Position numbers and translations under genes: made by a program. DNA of 42,125 bases from Bacteroidota bacterium (GTDB lineage: Bacteria > Bacteroidota > Bacteroidia > UKL13-3), in assembly GCA_947491825.1 (NCBI GenBank), contig CANLLM010000008.1:1-42125 (forward strand), given 5' to 3'. The notes under the pieces are model-generated. The model did not search any database. It worked only from the letters and a program-made list of their open reading frames with translations, and was not told the DNA's origin. Each line of letters opens with the position of its first letter. Position 1 is the stretch's first letter. This document shows, piece by piece, positions 17,013 to 27,377 of this stretch.

Positions 17013-20000
17013 CTATTTTAGGGTACGCTTTACTTCCACAATTTCGTATGCTTCTATCATATCGCCCACTCTGATCTCGTTAAAGTTATTAAAATGTAAT
17101 CCACACTCATAACCATAAGCTACTTCTTTCATATCATCCTTAAAGCGTTTTAAAGATGCTAACTCTCCTGTATGAATTACAACACCATCGCGTATAATAC
17201 GTACTTTAGAATTACGGAAAATTTTACCTTCAGTAACATAACATCCAGCAACAGTACCCACTTTGGTAATTTTAAATACTTCACGTATTTCAACATTACC
17301 AGTAATTTTCTCTTCTACCTTAGGAGCCAACATGCCCTCCATTGCATCTTTAATTTGCGCAATAGCATCGTAAATAATACTGTATAAACGAATGTCAATT
17401 GCTTCAGATTCGGCTAACCTACGCGCTTGTGGCGAAGGACGAACCTGGAATCCGATAACGATTGCATCTGAAGCTGAAGCTAACAATACATCGCTCTCTG
17501 AAATTTGACCAACTCCTTTGTAAATAACGTTTATAGCAACTTCCTCCGTTGATAGTTTAATTAACGAATCACTTAATGCCTCAACAGACCCATCCACGTC
17601 ACCTTTTACAATAACCTTAAGCTCTTTAAAATTGCCAATTGCCAATCGCCTTCCAATCTCATCAAGGGTAATGTGTTTTTGTGTACGTATACCTTGCTCG
17701 CGTTGTAGCTGCGAGCGCTTATTACTAATTTCTTTGGCTTCTTGTTCTGTCTTGGTAACCAAAAACTTATCACCTGCTTGTGGTGCACCATCAAACCCTA
17801 ATAAAACAACAGGAGTAGATGGCCCAGCGATGGTCATTTTTTTACCACGCTCATCAAACATTGCTTTTACTTTACCACTATGAGTTCCTGCCAAAATAGG
17901 ATCACCTATTCTTAATGTACCCGATTGTACCATTACGGTTGTAGTAATACCACGACCTTTATCTAATGTTGCCTCGATTACACTACCAACTGCTCGTTTA
18001 TCAGGATTGGCTTTAAGGATTAACATATCGGACTCTAACAATACTTTTTCAAGTAATGAATCGATATTTAAACCCTTCTTAGCTGATATTTCTTGGCACT
18101 GATATTTACCACCCCACTCTTCAACCAAAATATTCATTGCTGAAAGTTGTTCGCGGATTTTATCTGGGTTAGCACCATCACGATCCATTTTATTTATAGC
18201 AAATACAATTGGAACACCGGCTGCCAAAGAGTGGCTTATAGCCTCCTTAGTTTGAGGCATAACACTATCATCTGCTGCAATAACAATAATTACGATATCT
18301 GTTATTTTGGCACCACGAGCACGCATTGCTGTAAACGCTTCGTGACCTGGAGTATCTAAGAAAGTTACATGCTTGCCGTTGGCTAAAGTAACCTCATAAG
18401 CTCCGATATGCTGCGTAATACCGCCCGCTTCACCAGCAATAACATTTGCTTTACGGATATAATCCAATAAAGATGTTTTACCATGATCTACGTGACCCAT
18501 TACAGTAACAATAGGAGGACGAGTCACTAAATCCTCTTCAGCATCCACTTCCTCTTCAATGGTTTCAATTAAATCTGTAGTTACAAATTCTACTTCAAAA
18601 CCAAACTCCTCTGCTACAATTGCTATGGTTTCAGCATCTAAACGCTGGTTTATACTTACCATTAATCCTAACGACATACATGCCGAGATGATATTGGTAA
18701 TAGGCAAATCCATCATTTGAGCCAACTCATTGGCAGTTACAAATTCTGTTACCTTGATTTTCTTCTGTCCCTCAAGTTCCATCGCCACCTCTTCACGTCT
18801 ATCGGCAGCGGCATCGCGTTTTTGTTTACGGATTTTACTACGAACCTGGCCAATGTTTTGTTGGCCATTAATACGAGCTAAGGTTGCTTTTAATTTATCT
18901 TGAATTTCCTTGTCCGTGATTTCCGCCTTTTCTGTAGGTTGTCCGGTACGTGGTTGGAAGTTTCCTTTTCCACCTTTGTTAAAAGGAGGGCGAGGTGCAT
19001 TTGGATTGGTTCCTGCGGGGCCACGGTTGTTGTTACCTTGATACCCTCCCCCAGGACGATTTCCGGCACCTTGGTTATTTCCTGCAGGACCACGGTTGTT
19101 ATTACCTTGGTAACCACCACGATTTTGCGGTGGAGGATTGGTTCCTTCAACCTTTTTAATATCCAGGTTGTCGCTTCCGCCAACAAAGTTTTTTCTACGT
19201 CTTTTCTTTTTGTTTGTGTCATCACTACTTGCGATAGGCTGAGGTTTTTTAGGCTGTTCAACTGGAAGTTGAATTTTACCCATCACCTTTAAACCAGAAA
19301 GTTTTTCGTAGTTTGGTTCAGTAACAAGAGCATCATCATTATCGACTGGGGGTGTTGGAACAGCAGATATTTCAACCTGCTCCTCAATTATCTTTCCTTT
19401 CTGAATATTTTCAGCCTTTGATTTAATAGGTTCTACAACCTGCTCTATTTTAGGCTCTAGAACAACAGCATCTAACTTTGGTTTCTTCACTTCAACCTTT
19501 TTTAAGGCTTTCGGAGATTCGACTTTCGCAGGTGATACAGGTTCTGGTTTTTTCTTTTTCTTCGGATTAAAATCCTCTAGATTAATTTTCCCTAAAACTT
19601 TCAAGCCACCTTTTTCTTCGGTAAGCTCAGTTACTATATTTTCGGTAACTTCTTCCTTTTTAGGTTCTGCTATAGGAGCAAGCTTTACCCCTTCAATTAT
19701 AGGCGTTGGCTCTTCTTTTTTATGCTCAACTGGCTTTACCAAGGCAGTGGTTGGCGCTAATCCAGATTTAATTAAAATACCGTCATCGTAGTCTTCATCT
19801 TCAATTAAGGATTCTTTCTTAACAGGGGGTTGAGTGCTAACTTCTTCTTTTTTAACTTTAGCTTTGATTAATGCTTTCGCATCATCTTTCACTTTTTTGT
19901 CCGACTGGAAAGCACCAAGCAACACCTGGTACATTTCACCAGTGATTTTGGTTGTAGGCTTGTTTTCCACAGCAAAGCCTTTTTTGGCCAGGTGTTCAAC

Positions 20001-20072
20001 AAGGGTTTGAATGCCCACATTAAGCTCTTTTACTACTGCGTTTAAACGGACAGATTCTTTGTTTTCGCTCAT
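17013..20072 (-). CDS. infB: Translation initiation factor IF-2
   Basis: A 1019-residue GTPase that places initiator tRNA on the 30S subunit and promotes subunit joining. The N-terminal half is long, charged and low in complexity. It holds two copies of a GLKV(L/M)GKI(N/Q)L motif typical of Bacteroidota IF-2, and an Asn/Gly-rich internal repeat ([11 protein letters not shown] twice, near 18995-19125). The GTPase domain shows G1 GHVDHGKTS (about residue 525), G3 DTPGHEAF, G4 NKMD and G5 SAKKG, followed by domains II, III and IV. It is the last gene of the rimP-nusA-infB operon, 121 bp after nusA. Its size is at the long end for the family because of the N-terminal region. Confidence 0.98.
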   Translation of the reverse strand: MSENKESVRLNAVVKELNVGIQTLVEHLAKKGFAVENKPTTKITGEMYQVLLGAFQSDKKVKDDAKALIKAKVKKEEVSTQPPVKKESLIEDEDYDDGILIKSGLAPTTALVKPVEHKKEEPTPIIEGVKLAPIAEPKKEEVTENIVTELTEEKGGLKVLGKINLEDFNPKKKKKPEPVSPAKVESPKALKKVEVKKPKLDAVVLEPKIEQVVEPIKSKAENIQKGKIIEEQVEISAVPTPPVDNDDALVTEPNYEKLSGLKVMGKIQLPVEQPKKPQPIASSDDTNKKKRRRKNFVGGSDNLDIKKVEGTNPPPQNRGGYQGNNNRGPAGNNQGAGNRPGGGYQGNNNRGPAGTNPNAPRPPFNKGGKGNFQPRTGQPTEKAEITDKEIQDKLKATLARINGQQNIGQVRSKIRKQKRDAAADRREEVAMELEGQKKIKVTEFVTANELAQMMDLPITNIISACMSLGLMVSINQRLDAETIAIVAEEFGFEVEFVTTDLIETIEEEVDAEEDLVTRPPIVTVMGHVDHGKTSLLDYIRKANVIAGEAGGITQHIGAYEVTLANGKHVTFLDTPGHEAFTAMRARGAKITDIVIIVIAADDSVMPQTKEAISHSLAAGVPIVFAINKMDRDGANPDKIREQLSAMNILVEEWGGKYQCQEISAKKGLNIDSLLEKVLLESDMLILKANPDKRAVGSVIEATLDKGRGITTTVMVQSGTLRIGDPILAGTHSGKVKAMFDERGKKMTIAGPSTPVVLLGFDGAPQAGDKFLVTKTEQEAKEISNKRSQLQREQGIRTQKHITLDEIGRRLAIGNFKELKVIVKGDVDGSVEALSDSLIKLSTEEVAINVIYKGVGQISESDVLLASASDAIVIGFQVRPSPQARRLAESEAIDIRLYSIIYDAIAQIKDAMEGMLAPKVEEKITGNVEIREVFKITKVGTVAGCYVTEGKIFRNSKVRIIRDGVVIHTGELASLKRFKDDMKEVAYGYECGLHFNNFNEIRVGDMIEAYEIVEVKRTLK

Positions 20073-20193
20073 TTAATGTTTTTAATACTATGCTTTTGGC
20101 GATGACGGATGCACAAAAAAGCGCCTCAAATATAAGGCTATTGCCTGCATAAACCAAACAATCGTTTAGCTTACGCAGATATTAACCAATATT

Positions 20194-21429
20194 CTATTCA
20201 AATTCTGCTTGCAATATCCTGCGAACCTCATTTACAGTCTCTTCTTCTAACTCAGTTCTACGAACTAAATCTGCAACCGTTAAATTAAGTATACTTCGGG
20301 CGGTATCGCAACCAATATTTTTAAATTCGTCTAAAATCCAACTATCGATTTCATCTGCAAATTCGTCCAAATCGATATCACCTTCATCTTCGTCACTTTC
20401 GCGATAAACATCAATCTCCATTCCAGCTAATTTACCTGCAAGTTTAATGTTATGACCACCTTTACCAATTGCCAATGAAACTTGATCAGGTTTTAAATAA
20501 ACAGCAGCTCTGCGACTTTCTTCATCCAATTTAATGGATGAAACTTTAGCAGGGCTTAATGCGCGTTGAATTAACAATTGTAGATTTGATGTAAAGTTTA
20601 TTACGTCAATATTTTCGTTGCGTAACTCTCTAACAATACCGTGAATCCTAGATCCTTTCATACCCACACAAGCACCCACAGGGTCAATTCTATCATCAAA
20701 GCTTTCTACTGCAACTTTGGCACGCTCACCTGGTTCACGAACTATTTTCTTAACAGCTATGATTCCATCGATAATTTCAGGCACTTCCATCTCGAACAAA
20801 CGTTCTAAAAATACAGGTGCAGTACGACTTAACAATATACGTGGAGAGCCATTGTACATTTCAACTTTTAGCACTACAGCCTTTATTGCATCCCCCTTTT
20901 TGTAGTGATCTGCAGGAATCATTTCTGTTTTGGGTAATAATAGTTCGTTACCATCATCGTCCAAAATCATAATTTCTTTTTTCCAGATTTGGTAAACCTC
21001 ACCGCTAATTACTTCACCAACTCTATCCTTGTATTTGCGGTACAATTCGTCTTTTTCAAGCTCAAGAATTTTACCCATTAAGGTTTGACGTGCAGCTAAA
21101 ATAGCTCTACGACCAAAGCTTTCAAGAGTAACCTCCTCAGTAACCTCTTCACCAACCTCAAAATCAGGCTCGATTTTACGTGCTTCCGCAAGCGATATTT
21201 CTTTACGGATGTCTTCTACCTCACCATCATGAACAATTTCACGGTTATGCCAGATTTCCAAATCCCCGCTGCTATCGTTAACAATTACACTAAATGACTC
21301 ATCATTGTTGTACTTCTTGCGCAGCATACTGCGAAACACGTCTTCTAATACGCGCTGCATTGTTGCGCGATCTATGTTTTTAAATTCTTTAAACTCGCTA
21401 AACGAGTCAATTAAGCCAGAACTATGCAT
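20194..21429 (-). CDS. nusA: Transcription termination/antitermination factor NusA
   Basis: A 411-residue RNA-polymerase-binding protein that modulates pausing, termination and antitermination. The N-terminal domain (LIDSFSEFKEFKNIDR) contacts polymerase. An S1 domain follows near 130-205 (GEVISGEVYQIWKKEIM), then KH1 with GACVGMKGSRI near 245 and KH2 with AIGKGGHNIKLAGKLAG near 315. A short helical C-terminal stretch ends the protein, without the acidic repeats of the E. coli protein. It lies 26 bp after rimP in the same operon. In E. coli the product represses its own operon; a terminator-like leader upstream of rimP makes a similar loop worth testing here. Confidence 0.97.
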   Translation of the reverse strand: MHSSGLIDSFSEFKEFKNIDRATMQRVLEDVFRSMLRKKYNNDESFSVIVNDSSGDLEIWHNREIVHDGEVEDIRKEISLAEARKIEPDFEVGEEVTEEVTLESFGRRAILAARQTLMGKILELEKDELYRKYKDRVGEVISGEVYQIWKKEIMILDDDGNELLLPKTEMIPADHYKKGDAIKAVVLKVEMYNGSPRILLSRTAPVFLERLFEMEVPEIIDGIIAVKKIVREPGERAKVAVESFDDRIDPVGACVGMKGSRIHGIVRELRNENIDVINFTSNLQLLIQRALSPAKVSSIKLDEESRRAAVYLKPDQVSLAIGKGGHNIKLAGKLAGMEIDVYRESDEDEGDIDLDEFADEIDSWILDEFKNIGCDTARSILNLTVADLVRRTELEEETVNEVRRILQAEFE

Positions 21430-21455
21430 AGTATATATATGTTTAATTATTGTTT

Positions 21456-21914
21456 TTATTTAAATGATAATATTACACTTGCTTCAACTATATCAGCAAA
21501 CGGAATCGTTTGTTCAGGTGCATTAATGTACCCTTTTTTCTTGTCTTTAAATGCTATTGTTATTGCATCTTCGCTTACTGCAATTAATTTACCCGTAACC
21601 TCTGTTTCCGATATTAGTTTTAACAATAACTCTCTGCCAACATGTTTTGAATACTGACGAAATTTTAGTAATGGCCTATCTGCTCCTGGAGAAGATACTT
21701 CTAAGTAGTATGGTTCTTCACCATAATTTTGCTCATCAAGTTTGTCTGACAAATAGCGTGACAATTTTTGGCAAGCGGGAATATCAACACCTTGATCCCC
21801 ATCAATTAGTATGCTTATTTTATCACTCCCTATTTTGGTTTCTATATCAACCAAAAACAACTCCTGTGGCAAAAAAGCTTCTGTCCATTCTTTAATTTGC
21901 GATACAATCTCCAT
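21456..21914 (-). CDS. rimP: Ribosome maturation factor RimP
   Basis: A 152-residue protein needed for 30S subunit maturation. It shows the family's motif LEVSSPGADRPL near residue 80, with an N-terminal alpha/beta domain and a C-terminal SH3-like barrel (GKLIAVSEDAITIAFKDKKKG). The open frame can be read from a TTG at 21920, but the ATG two codons later is the more likely start. It is the first gene of the rimP-nusA-infB operon, which is the conserved order. A consensus promoter and a terminator-like hairpin lie directly upstream. Confidence 0.95.
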   Translation of the reverse strand: MEIVSQIKEWTEAFLPQELFLVDIETKIGSDKISILIDGDQGVDIPACQKLSRYLSDKLDEQNYGEEPYYLEVSSPGADRPLLKFRQYSKHVGRELLLKLISETEVTGKLIAVSEDAITIAFKDKKKGYINAPEQTIPFADIVEASVILSFK

Positions 21915-21935
21915 GTTCAATATAAGGTAAAAAGA

Positions 21936-21958
21936 GAGGGGACTTTTTGGGTCCCCTC
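21936..21958 (-). terminator. Terminator-like hairpin in the rimP leader (possible attenuator)
   Basis: An 8-bp GC-rich stem GAGGGGAC / GTCCCCTC with a 7-base loop, followed on the minus strand by TCTTTTTACC. It lies between the rimP promoter and the rimP start, only about 20 bases before the ATG. No gene ends here, so it is best read as a leader attenuator. Confidence 0.6.
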
Positions 21959-21984
21959 ATCAATTAATTTTCAATAAAGTATTG

Positions 21985-22015
21985 CAAATATAAGTTTGTT
22001 TTTAATAAATACAAA
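21985..22015 (-). promoter_or_regulatory. rimP-nusA-infB promoter (TTTG, 19 bp, TATATTTG)
   Basis: On the minus strand TTTG at 22015-22012, 19 bp, then TATATTTG at 21992-21985, a full consensus match. Transcription should begin near 21979, giving a leader of about 65 bases that contains the hairpin at 21936-21958. An inverted repeat AAGTTTGT / ACAAACTT (21992-22018) overlaps the promoter and could bind a regulator. Confidence 0.85.
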
Positions 22016-22020
22016 CTTAC

Positions 22021-22376
22021 ACCTGATATATAGCTAATTTCAATGTTAGTATACCCATTTATATGATGGTATCATTCAGGGCAAGTTAAATATATATTCT
22101 TTATTTCAGCTTGATAACCAACGCCATAAAATTAAACCCTTTAATGAATACCATAGCGGTTAATTGCATCAATAAGATTTTCAACCCGTTTGCAGGTAAA
22201 GTCCAAACTAAAGATCTTCATTTAAAGGTTTGTTTTTTTATAGGATTACAGATTATTAGCTGATCACATCAAATTAGTTGAATAATAATAACATTATACT
22301 AGAAACATGCGGACCAATTACAACCTTGTTTATTTTAATTAATTTATAGTTAATATGCAATCAAAACCATACTAAA
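22021..22376. other. Non-coding stretch without recognised content
   Basis: Between the rimP promoter and the promoter of the DUF2723 gene there are about 355 bp in which I see no RNA gene, clear repeat or terminator. One 39-codon frame (22144-22263, plus strand) exists but has no supporting feature. Confidence 0.6.
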
Positions 22377-22407
22377 TTTGGTTAATTACCCACAGCACAT
22401 ATATTTG
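22377..22407 (+). promoter_or_regulatory. DUF2723 gene promoter (TTTG, 19 bp, TATATTTG)
   Basis: TTTG at 22377-22380, exactly 19 bp, TATATTTG at 22400-22407. The -7 element is identical to that of the rimP operon. Transcription would start about 28 bases before the ATG. Confidence 0.85.
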
Positions 22408-22440
22408 CTAACCTATATATTAACCGAATTAACGTAAAGC

Positions 22441-25400
22441 ATGAATCGTTTCAACTTAGTAAATAACGTTTTAGGATGGATAACCTTCCTTATTGCACTG
22501 GTAACTTACACTTTGACAATAGAGCCAACCGTGAGCTTTTGGGATTGTGGTGAGTTCATCTCAGCATCTTTCAGACTTCAAATTTGTCACCCACCAGGAG
22601 CACCATTGTTTTTATTATTGGGTCGTTTGTTCTCGTTATTTGCTGGTGGCGATGTAACTCAAGTTGCATTTTGGGTAAACATGGTATCAGCTACTACAAG
22701 TGCGCTATGTGTAATGTTTACCTTCTGGACAATCACACATCTAGGCCGTAAGTTAATTATTAAGTCGGGTGATGCATTAAGTATGCAACAAATTTTGGCT
22801 ATAAGTGTATCAGGATTAGTTGGTGCTTTAGCATTAACTTGGAGTGATACATTTTGGTTTTCCGCGGTTGAAGCAGAAGTATACGCATCATCGAGTTTCT
22901 TCACAACATTAACGTTTTGGTGTATTTTAAAATGGGAGAACAATGCCGATGAAAAAGGCAGCGAACGCTGGTTGGTATTAATTGCGTATTTAATTGGATT
23001 AGCTATTGGAGTCCATTTGTTAAGTATACTTGTTATACCTTCTGTTGTTTACGTTTATTATTTCCGTAGAAACAAATTTACGCGTGGTGGATTTATTAAA
23101 GCCACTATGGTTGCCCTAGGAGCAATAGCCATTGTTCAATTTGGTATTATCCCAGGGATGCCATCATTAGCAACCAAATTTGATTTCATATTTGTAAACT
23201 CGTTTGGTACAAGTTTTAATACTGGCGCATTTTTCATGCTTTTCGTTATTGCAGGTACTTTAGCTGCTGCCATCCATTACACACAAACTGAAAGCAAAAC
23301 CAGTTTTTATGTTGCAATTGTATTATATACTATTTTGGTATTGGCCACATTCTCACTTAACCCATCCGCTTCAGGTATTATTTTCTGGGGCGCGATAACA
23401 GCCTTATTGTATTATTACGTTATTAAGAATAATGCTTCTAAAAATGTAGTTAACGTAGCCATATTAAGTGTAACATTTATTATTGTAGGATACTCATCTT
23501 ATGCAATGGTGTTAATACGCAGTAATGCAAAACCACCAATTAACATGAATGCTCCTGACAATCCGTTTAGCTTGTTATCATACTTGAACCGCGAGCAGTA
23601 TGGTGAAAACCCATTGGTATACGGACAGTATTTTTATGCTAAGGTAATTGACGAGAAAAAAGGTGCAATGACCTATGCAAAAGGAGATGGGAAATATGAA
23701 GAATCGGGTGAAAAAGTTGAACGCATTTATGATCCTAAAGATTGTACTATTTTCCCGCGTATGTGGGCCGACAGACCCGATTACGTTCAATCATATCGCC
23801 AATGGGAAAATATACCTGAAGGTAAAAAAGCAACCTTTGCCAAAAACATTGATTTCTTACTGAGTTACCAAATGGGCTTTATGTACTGGCGCTATTTTGC
23901 TTGGAACTTTATTGGCAGACAAAATGATGATCAAGGATTTGGTGATGTTACTAGAGGTAATTGGATAAGTGGTGTGCCTTTTGTAGATTCAATACGCCTA
24001 GGCCCTCAAGACAATATTCCTGATTCGATTAAAAATAATAAAGCGCGTAACACGTATTATTTCTTACCGCTATTGTTAGGTTTAATTGGTTTAATTTATC
24101 ATTTCAAAAAATCAAAAGAGGATGCAACGGTTGTATTAACCTTGTTCTTATTTACAGGTGCTTTTATAATTCTATACTTAAATTTCCCTGCTCACCAGCC
24201 ACGTGAACGAGACTATGCTTATGTTGGTTCTTACCAAACCTTTATCATTTGGATAGGATTAGGTGTATTGGCATTAATTGATTGGTTAGGTAAAAAGATG
24301 AATGCCACTGTGGCAACAGGCATCGCTTCTATAGCAACTTTAGGGGGTATTCCTGTGTTGATGGCTTCTCAAAACTGGGATGATCATGATCGTAGCAATC
24401 GTTTTGCGGCACTAGATTTTGCCTACGATTACCTGAACTCTTGCGCTCCAAATGCGGTGTTATTTACCAATGGCGATAATGATACATACCCACTGTGGTA
24501 TGCTCAAAATGTTGAAGGCATTCGTAGTGATATTAGAGTAATTAACCTAAGTTTATTAAATACAGATTGGTATGCAGATGCTTTAAAAACAAAAGTATAT
24601 GACTCGGAACCGATACCATTTAGTATGACTCCAAGTCAGTACAAACAAGGCGTAAGAGATTATGTCATTTTCTATCAGAACCCTGAAGTGGAAAGGCAAT
24701 TTGGTATTAACCAAACCGATTTCTATCCGTTAAGCAGTATCATTAATTTTATGACTGATGATGCTGATCCCATGGCTAAGTTAAAATCAAACAGTGGAGT
24801 GGAGTTTAGCTACTATCCAACTAAAAAATTCTATATCCCTATTGACAAACAACATATATTAAAACAAGGGACTGTGCATGTAAAAGATGCCAATATTATT
24901 GTGGATACCATGAAATGGGAAATTGGAAATGGTACTTTAATGAAAGCGGATTTGGTGGTACTTGATATATTAGCAACTACCAATTGGACTCGCCCTATTT
25001 ATTTTGCCATTACAACTGGAAGCGATGTATACTTAAACATGATGGATTATTTCCAATTAGAAGGTTTAACATACCGTATTGTACCTATTAAAAATACAGA
25101 TCCTGTAGAAGGTGGAACATACGGACACATCAACACCGATATTTTATATACTAACTTAGTTGATAAATTTAAGTGGGGCAATATGGATAAAGAAGGTGTA
25201 TATTTAGACGAAACCACCTTACGCCAAACACGTAATTTCCGTAATTTATTTTACCGTTTAGCAATGAAATTAGTAGCAGAAGGCGATAATACCCGTGCCA
25301 TCAAAGCCATAGATCGTTGCATAGAGGTAATGCCTAAAAACACTGTTCCTTATGACATATTTATTATTCGTTTATCTGAAGCTTACTACGCAGCAGGAGC

Positions 25401-25641
25401 TCCGGAAAAAGCCAATACATTAATAAATGGCATGGTTGATCAAGCCATAGAGAAATACCAATACTACAGCAGATTTAAAGGCAGCAAGGCGAAAGGTGTA
25501 AGTACTGAGTTGGAAGAAAATTCTAATATATTAATGTACGCGCAACAAGTGGCTCAGTTTAACAAACAAGATGTACTGTTAAAAGCTATCCAAGCGAAAT
25601 CACAAAAGGTGTTAGGTGCGCAAATGCCACCAACACAGTAA
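22441..25641 (+). CDS. DUF2723 membrane protein, probable glycosyltransferase of the TMEM260 type
   Basis: A 1066-residue integral membrane protein. The first 640 or so residues carry many transmembrane helices (first near 13-27). The family signature SFWDCGEFI (residues 32-40) with acidic residues Asp35 and Glu38 lies in the first periplasmic loop, followed by HPPGAPLF. Such an acidic loop is where GT-C glycosyltransferases hold their catalytic residue. The C-terminal 400 residues are soluble and end in TPR-like helices (AIKAIDRCIEVMPKN). The eukaryotic relative TMEM260 is a protein O-mannosyltransferase, so a role in glycosylating exported proteins is a fair inference; acceptor and sugar are unknown. 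It has its own strong promoter and terminator. Confidence 0.85.
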   Translation: MNRFNLVNNVLGWITFLIALVTYTLTIEPTVSFWDCGEFISASFRLQICHPPGAPLFLLLGRLFSLFAGGDVTQVAFWVNMVSATTSALCVMFTFWTITHLGRKLIIKSGDALSMQQILAISVSGLVGALALTWSDTFWFSAVEAEVYASSSFFTTLTFWCILKWENNADEKGSERWLVLIAYLIGLAIGVHLLSILVIPSVVYVYYFRRNKFTRGGFIKATMVALGAIAIVQFGIIPGMPSLATKFDFIFVNSFGTSFNTGAFFMLFVIAGTLAAAIHYTQTESKTSFYVAIVLYTILVLATFSLNPSASGIIFWGAITALLYYYVIKNNASKNVVNVAILSVTFIIVGYSSYAMVLIRSNAKPPINMNAPDNPFSLLSYLNREQYGENPLVYGQYFYAKVIDEKKGAMTYAKGDGKYEESGEKVERIYDPKDCTIFPRMWADRPDYVQSYRQWENIPEGKKATFAKNIDFLLSYQMGFMYWRYFAWNFIGRQNDDQGFGDVTRGNWISGVPFVDSIRLGPQDNIPDSIKNNKARNTYYFLPLLLGLIGLIYHFKKSKEDATVVLTLFLFTGAFIILYLNFPAHQPRERDYAYVGSYQTFIIWIGLGVLALIDWLGKKMNATVATGIASIATLGGIPVLMASQNWDDHDRSNRFAALDFAYDYLNSCAPNAVLFTNGDNDTYPLWYAQNVEGIRSDIRVINLSLLNTDWYADALKTKVYDSEPIPFSMTPSQYKQGVRDYVIFYQNPEVERQFGINQTDFYPLSSIINFMTDDADPMAKLKSNSGVEFSYYPTKKFYIPIDKQHILKQGTVHVKDANIIVDTMKWEIGNGTLMKADLVVLDILATTNWTRPIYFAITTGSDVYLNMMDYFQLEGLTYRIVPIKNTDPVEGGTYGHINTDILYTNLVDKFKWGNMDKEGVYLDETTLRQTRNFRNLFYRLAMKLVAEGDNTRAIKAIDRCIEVMPKNTVPYDIFIIRLSEAYYAAGAPEKANTLINGMVDQAIEKYQYYSRFKGSKAKGVSTELEENSNILMYAQQVAQFNKQDVLLKAIQAKSQKVLGAQMPPTQ

Positions 25642-25661
25642 TTTATTCATTCATAGATTTA

Positions 25662-25696
25662 AGCAAGGCCGCCCAATGGGCGGCCTTGCTGTTTTT
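25662..25696 (+). terminator. Intrinsic terminator of the DUF2723 gene
   Basis: A perfect 13-bp stem (AGCAAGGCCGCCC with its complement) and 3-base loop AAT, followed by GTTTTT. It lies 20 bp after the stop codon. Confidence 0.93.
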
Positions 25697-25735
25697 AGAG
25701 CAATCAAATATGTAGTTAAATTAAACACTCCCACT

Positions 25736-25743
25736 TATCTTTG
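25736..25743 (+). promoter_or_regulatory. prfC -7 element (TATCTTTG)
   Basis: A full match to TAnnTTTG. It includes the first base of a GTG that would otherwise be the longest-frame start, so translation must begin later, at the ATG at 25770. No good TTTG lies 19 bp upstream. Confidence 0.6.
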
Positions 25744-25769
25744 TGGGCATTTTATATCCCTCAAATTAC

Positions 25770-27362
25770 ATGAGCACAGTAGCAGCTATCGCATTACAAA
25801 AACGAAGAACCTTCGGTATTATTAGTCATCCCGATGCGGGTAAGACCACTTTAACTGAAAAGTTTTTATTGTTTGGTGGTGCCATTCAAACAGCAGGAGC
25901 AGTAAAAAGTAATAGAATAAAAAAGGCTGCCACTTCAGATTTCATGGAAATAGAAAAGCAGCGTGGTATATCAGTTGCTACTTCTGTAATGGGTTTTGAC
26001 TACAAAGATTATAAAATTAATATTTTAGACACCCCAGGCCATAAGGACTTTGCCGAAGATACATACAGAACGTTAACCGCAGTAGATAGCGTAATATTGG
26101 TAGTAGATTGCGTAAAGGGTGTTGAGGACCAAACACGTAAATTAATGGAGGTTTGCAGAATGCGTAACACGCCCGTGATCGTATTCATTAATAAATTAGA
26201 TCGTGAGGGACAGGACCCATATGATTTATTAGAAGAAATTGAAAAGGAACTGAACATACATACCCGACCTCTTACTTGGCCAATTGGAATTGGTAGCGAT
26301 TTTAAGGGTGTATATAATTTATATGAAAAGAAACTCAATTTATTTCAACCTGATAAAACCAAAATATCAAAAGAAATTGTTGAAATTAATGACTTAAATA
26401 GCGAGGAACTTGATGCTATTATTGGTAAAAGAAGTGCTGATAAATTGCGTGAAGATGCGGAATTGATTGAAGGAGTATATGAGCCATTTAGTAGCGATTT
26501 GTACTTAGAAGGTTATTTGGCTCCTGTATTTTTTGGTAGTGCCATTAATAACTTCGGTATACAAGAGCTACTTGATACATTTATACAAATAGCTCCAGAA
26601 CCACGTAGCCGTTTTACAGAAGACCGCGAGGTAAAACCGGAAGAAAAAACCTTTTCGGGCTTTATTTTTAAAATACATGCAAACCTTGACCCAAACCACC
26701 GCGACAGAATAGCTTTTTGCCGCATTGTATCTGGTAAATTTGAACGTAATAAGTTTTATTACCACACACGTTTAAGTAAAAAGTTGCGATTTAGTAACCC
26801 TACCAGTTTTATGGCTAATGATAAAAGCGTAATAGACGAGGCATATCCGGGTGATGTAGTTGGTTTATATGACAACGGCAACTTTAAAATTGGCGACACA
26901 CTTAGCGAAGGCGAAAACATTTCATTTAAAGGCATTCCAAGTTTTTCGCCCGAAATATTTAAGGTGCTTGAAAACAAAGATCCGCTTAAAACCAAACAAC
27001 TTGAAAAAGGTATTTTACAGCTAACAGATGAAGGTGTTGCGCAGCTATTTACACAGCAACCTGGTAATGTGCGCATCATTGGGACAGTGGGCGAGCTGCA
27101 GTTTGAGGTAATTCAATTCCGATTGTTACATGAATACGGAGCATCTTGTGCCTTTACTCCACTAAGTTATCAAAAAGCATGTTGGTTTACCAGCCATGAT
27201 AAAGCCGAACTAGACCGTTTTAATGTAATTAAGCGTTATAATATCGCAACAGATAAAGATGGAAGGCCAGTATTTTTCGCGGAAAGTATGTGGAGTTTAA
27301 AAATGACTCAAGATACTTTTACAAAAATAAACTTCCATTTTACTTCTGAATTTGATAAATAG
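25770..27362 (+). CDS. prfC: Peptide chain release factor 3
   Basis: A 530-residue translational GTPase that removes RF1/RF2 from the ribosome after peptide release. The GTPase domain shows SHPDAGKTT (residues 19-27), DTPGHKDF, and the NKLDRE specificity motif. The C-terminal domains include [12 protein letters not shown]. The start at ATG 25770 gives the standard N-terminus [15 protein letters not shown]; the earlier GTG overlaps the promoter element. The length is normal. It converges on the acyltransferase gene with 15 bp between stops and no hairpin visible between them. Confidence 0.97.
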   Translation: MSTVAAIALQKRRTFGIISHPDAGKTTLTEKFLLFGGAIQTAGAVKSNRIKKAATSDFMEIEKQRGISVATSVMGFDYKDYKINILDTPGHKDFAEDTYRTLTAVDSVILVVDCVKGVEDQTRKLMEVCRMRNTPVIVFINKLDREGQDPYDLLEEIEKELNIHTRPLTWPIGIGSDFKGVYNLYEKKLNLFQPDKTKISKEIVEINDLNSEELDAIIGKRSADKLREDAELIEGVYEPFSSDLYLEGYLAPVFFGSAINNFGIQELLDTFIQIAPEPRSRFTEDREVKPEEKTFSGFIFKIHANLDPNHRDRIAFCRIVSGKFERNKFYYHTRLSKKLRFSNPTSFMANDKSVIDEAYPGDVVGLYDNGNFKIGDTLSEGENISFKGIPSFSPEIFKVLENKDPLKTKQLEKGILQLTDEGVAQLFTQQPGNVRIIGTVGELQFEVIQFRLLHEYGASCAFTPLSYQKACWFTSHDKAELDRFNVIKRYNIATDKDGRPVFFAESMWSLKMTQDTFTKINFHFTSEFDK

Positions 27363-27377
27363 AATAGAGTAAATCAA

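Noticed and set aside
18890-19292. Long frames on both strands inside infB
   Set aside because: They arise from the low-complexity Asn/Gly/Lys-rich N-terminal region of IF-2 and show no family features.
22144-22263. A 39-codon open frame in the gap before the DUF2723 gene
   Set aside because: It has no ribosome binding signal, promoter or recognisable sequence, and frames of this size occur by chance in AT-rich DNA.
25743-25769. GTG start for prfC nine codons upstream
   Set aside because: The GTG lies inside the -7 element TATCTTTG and so would not be part of the message; the ATG at 25770 fits the family.
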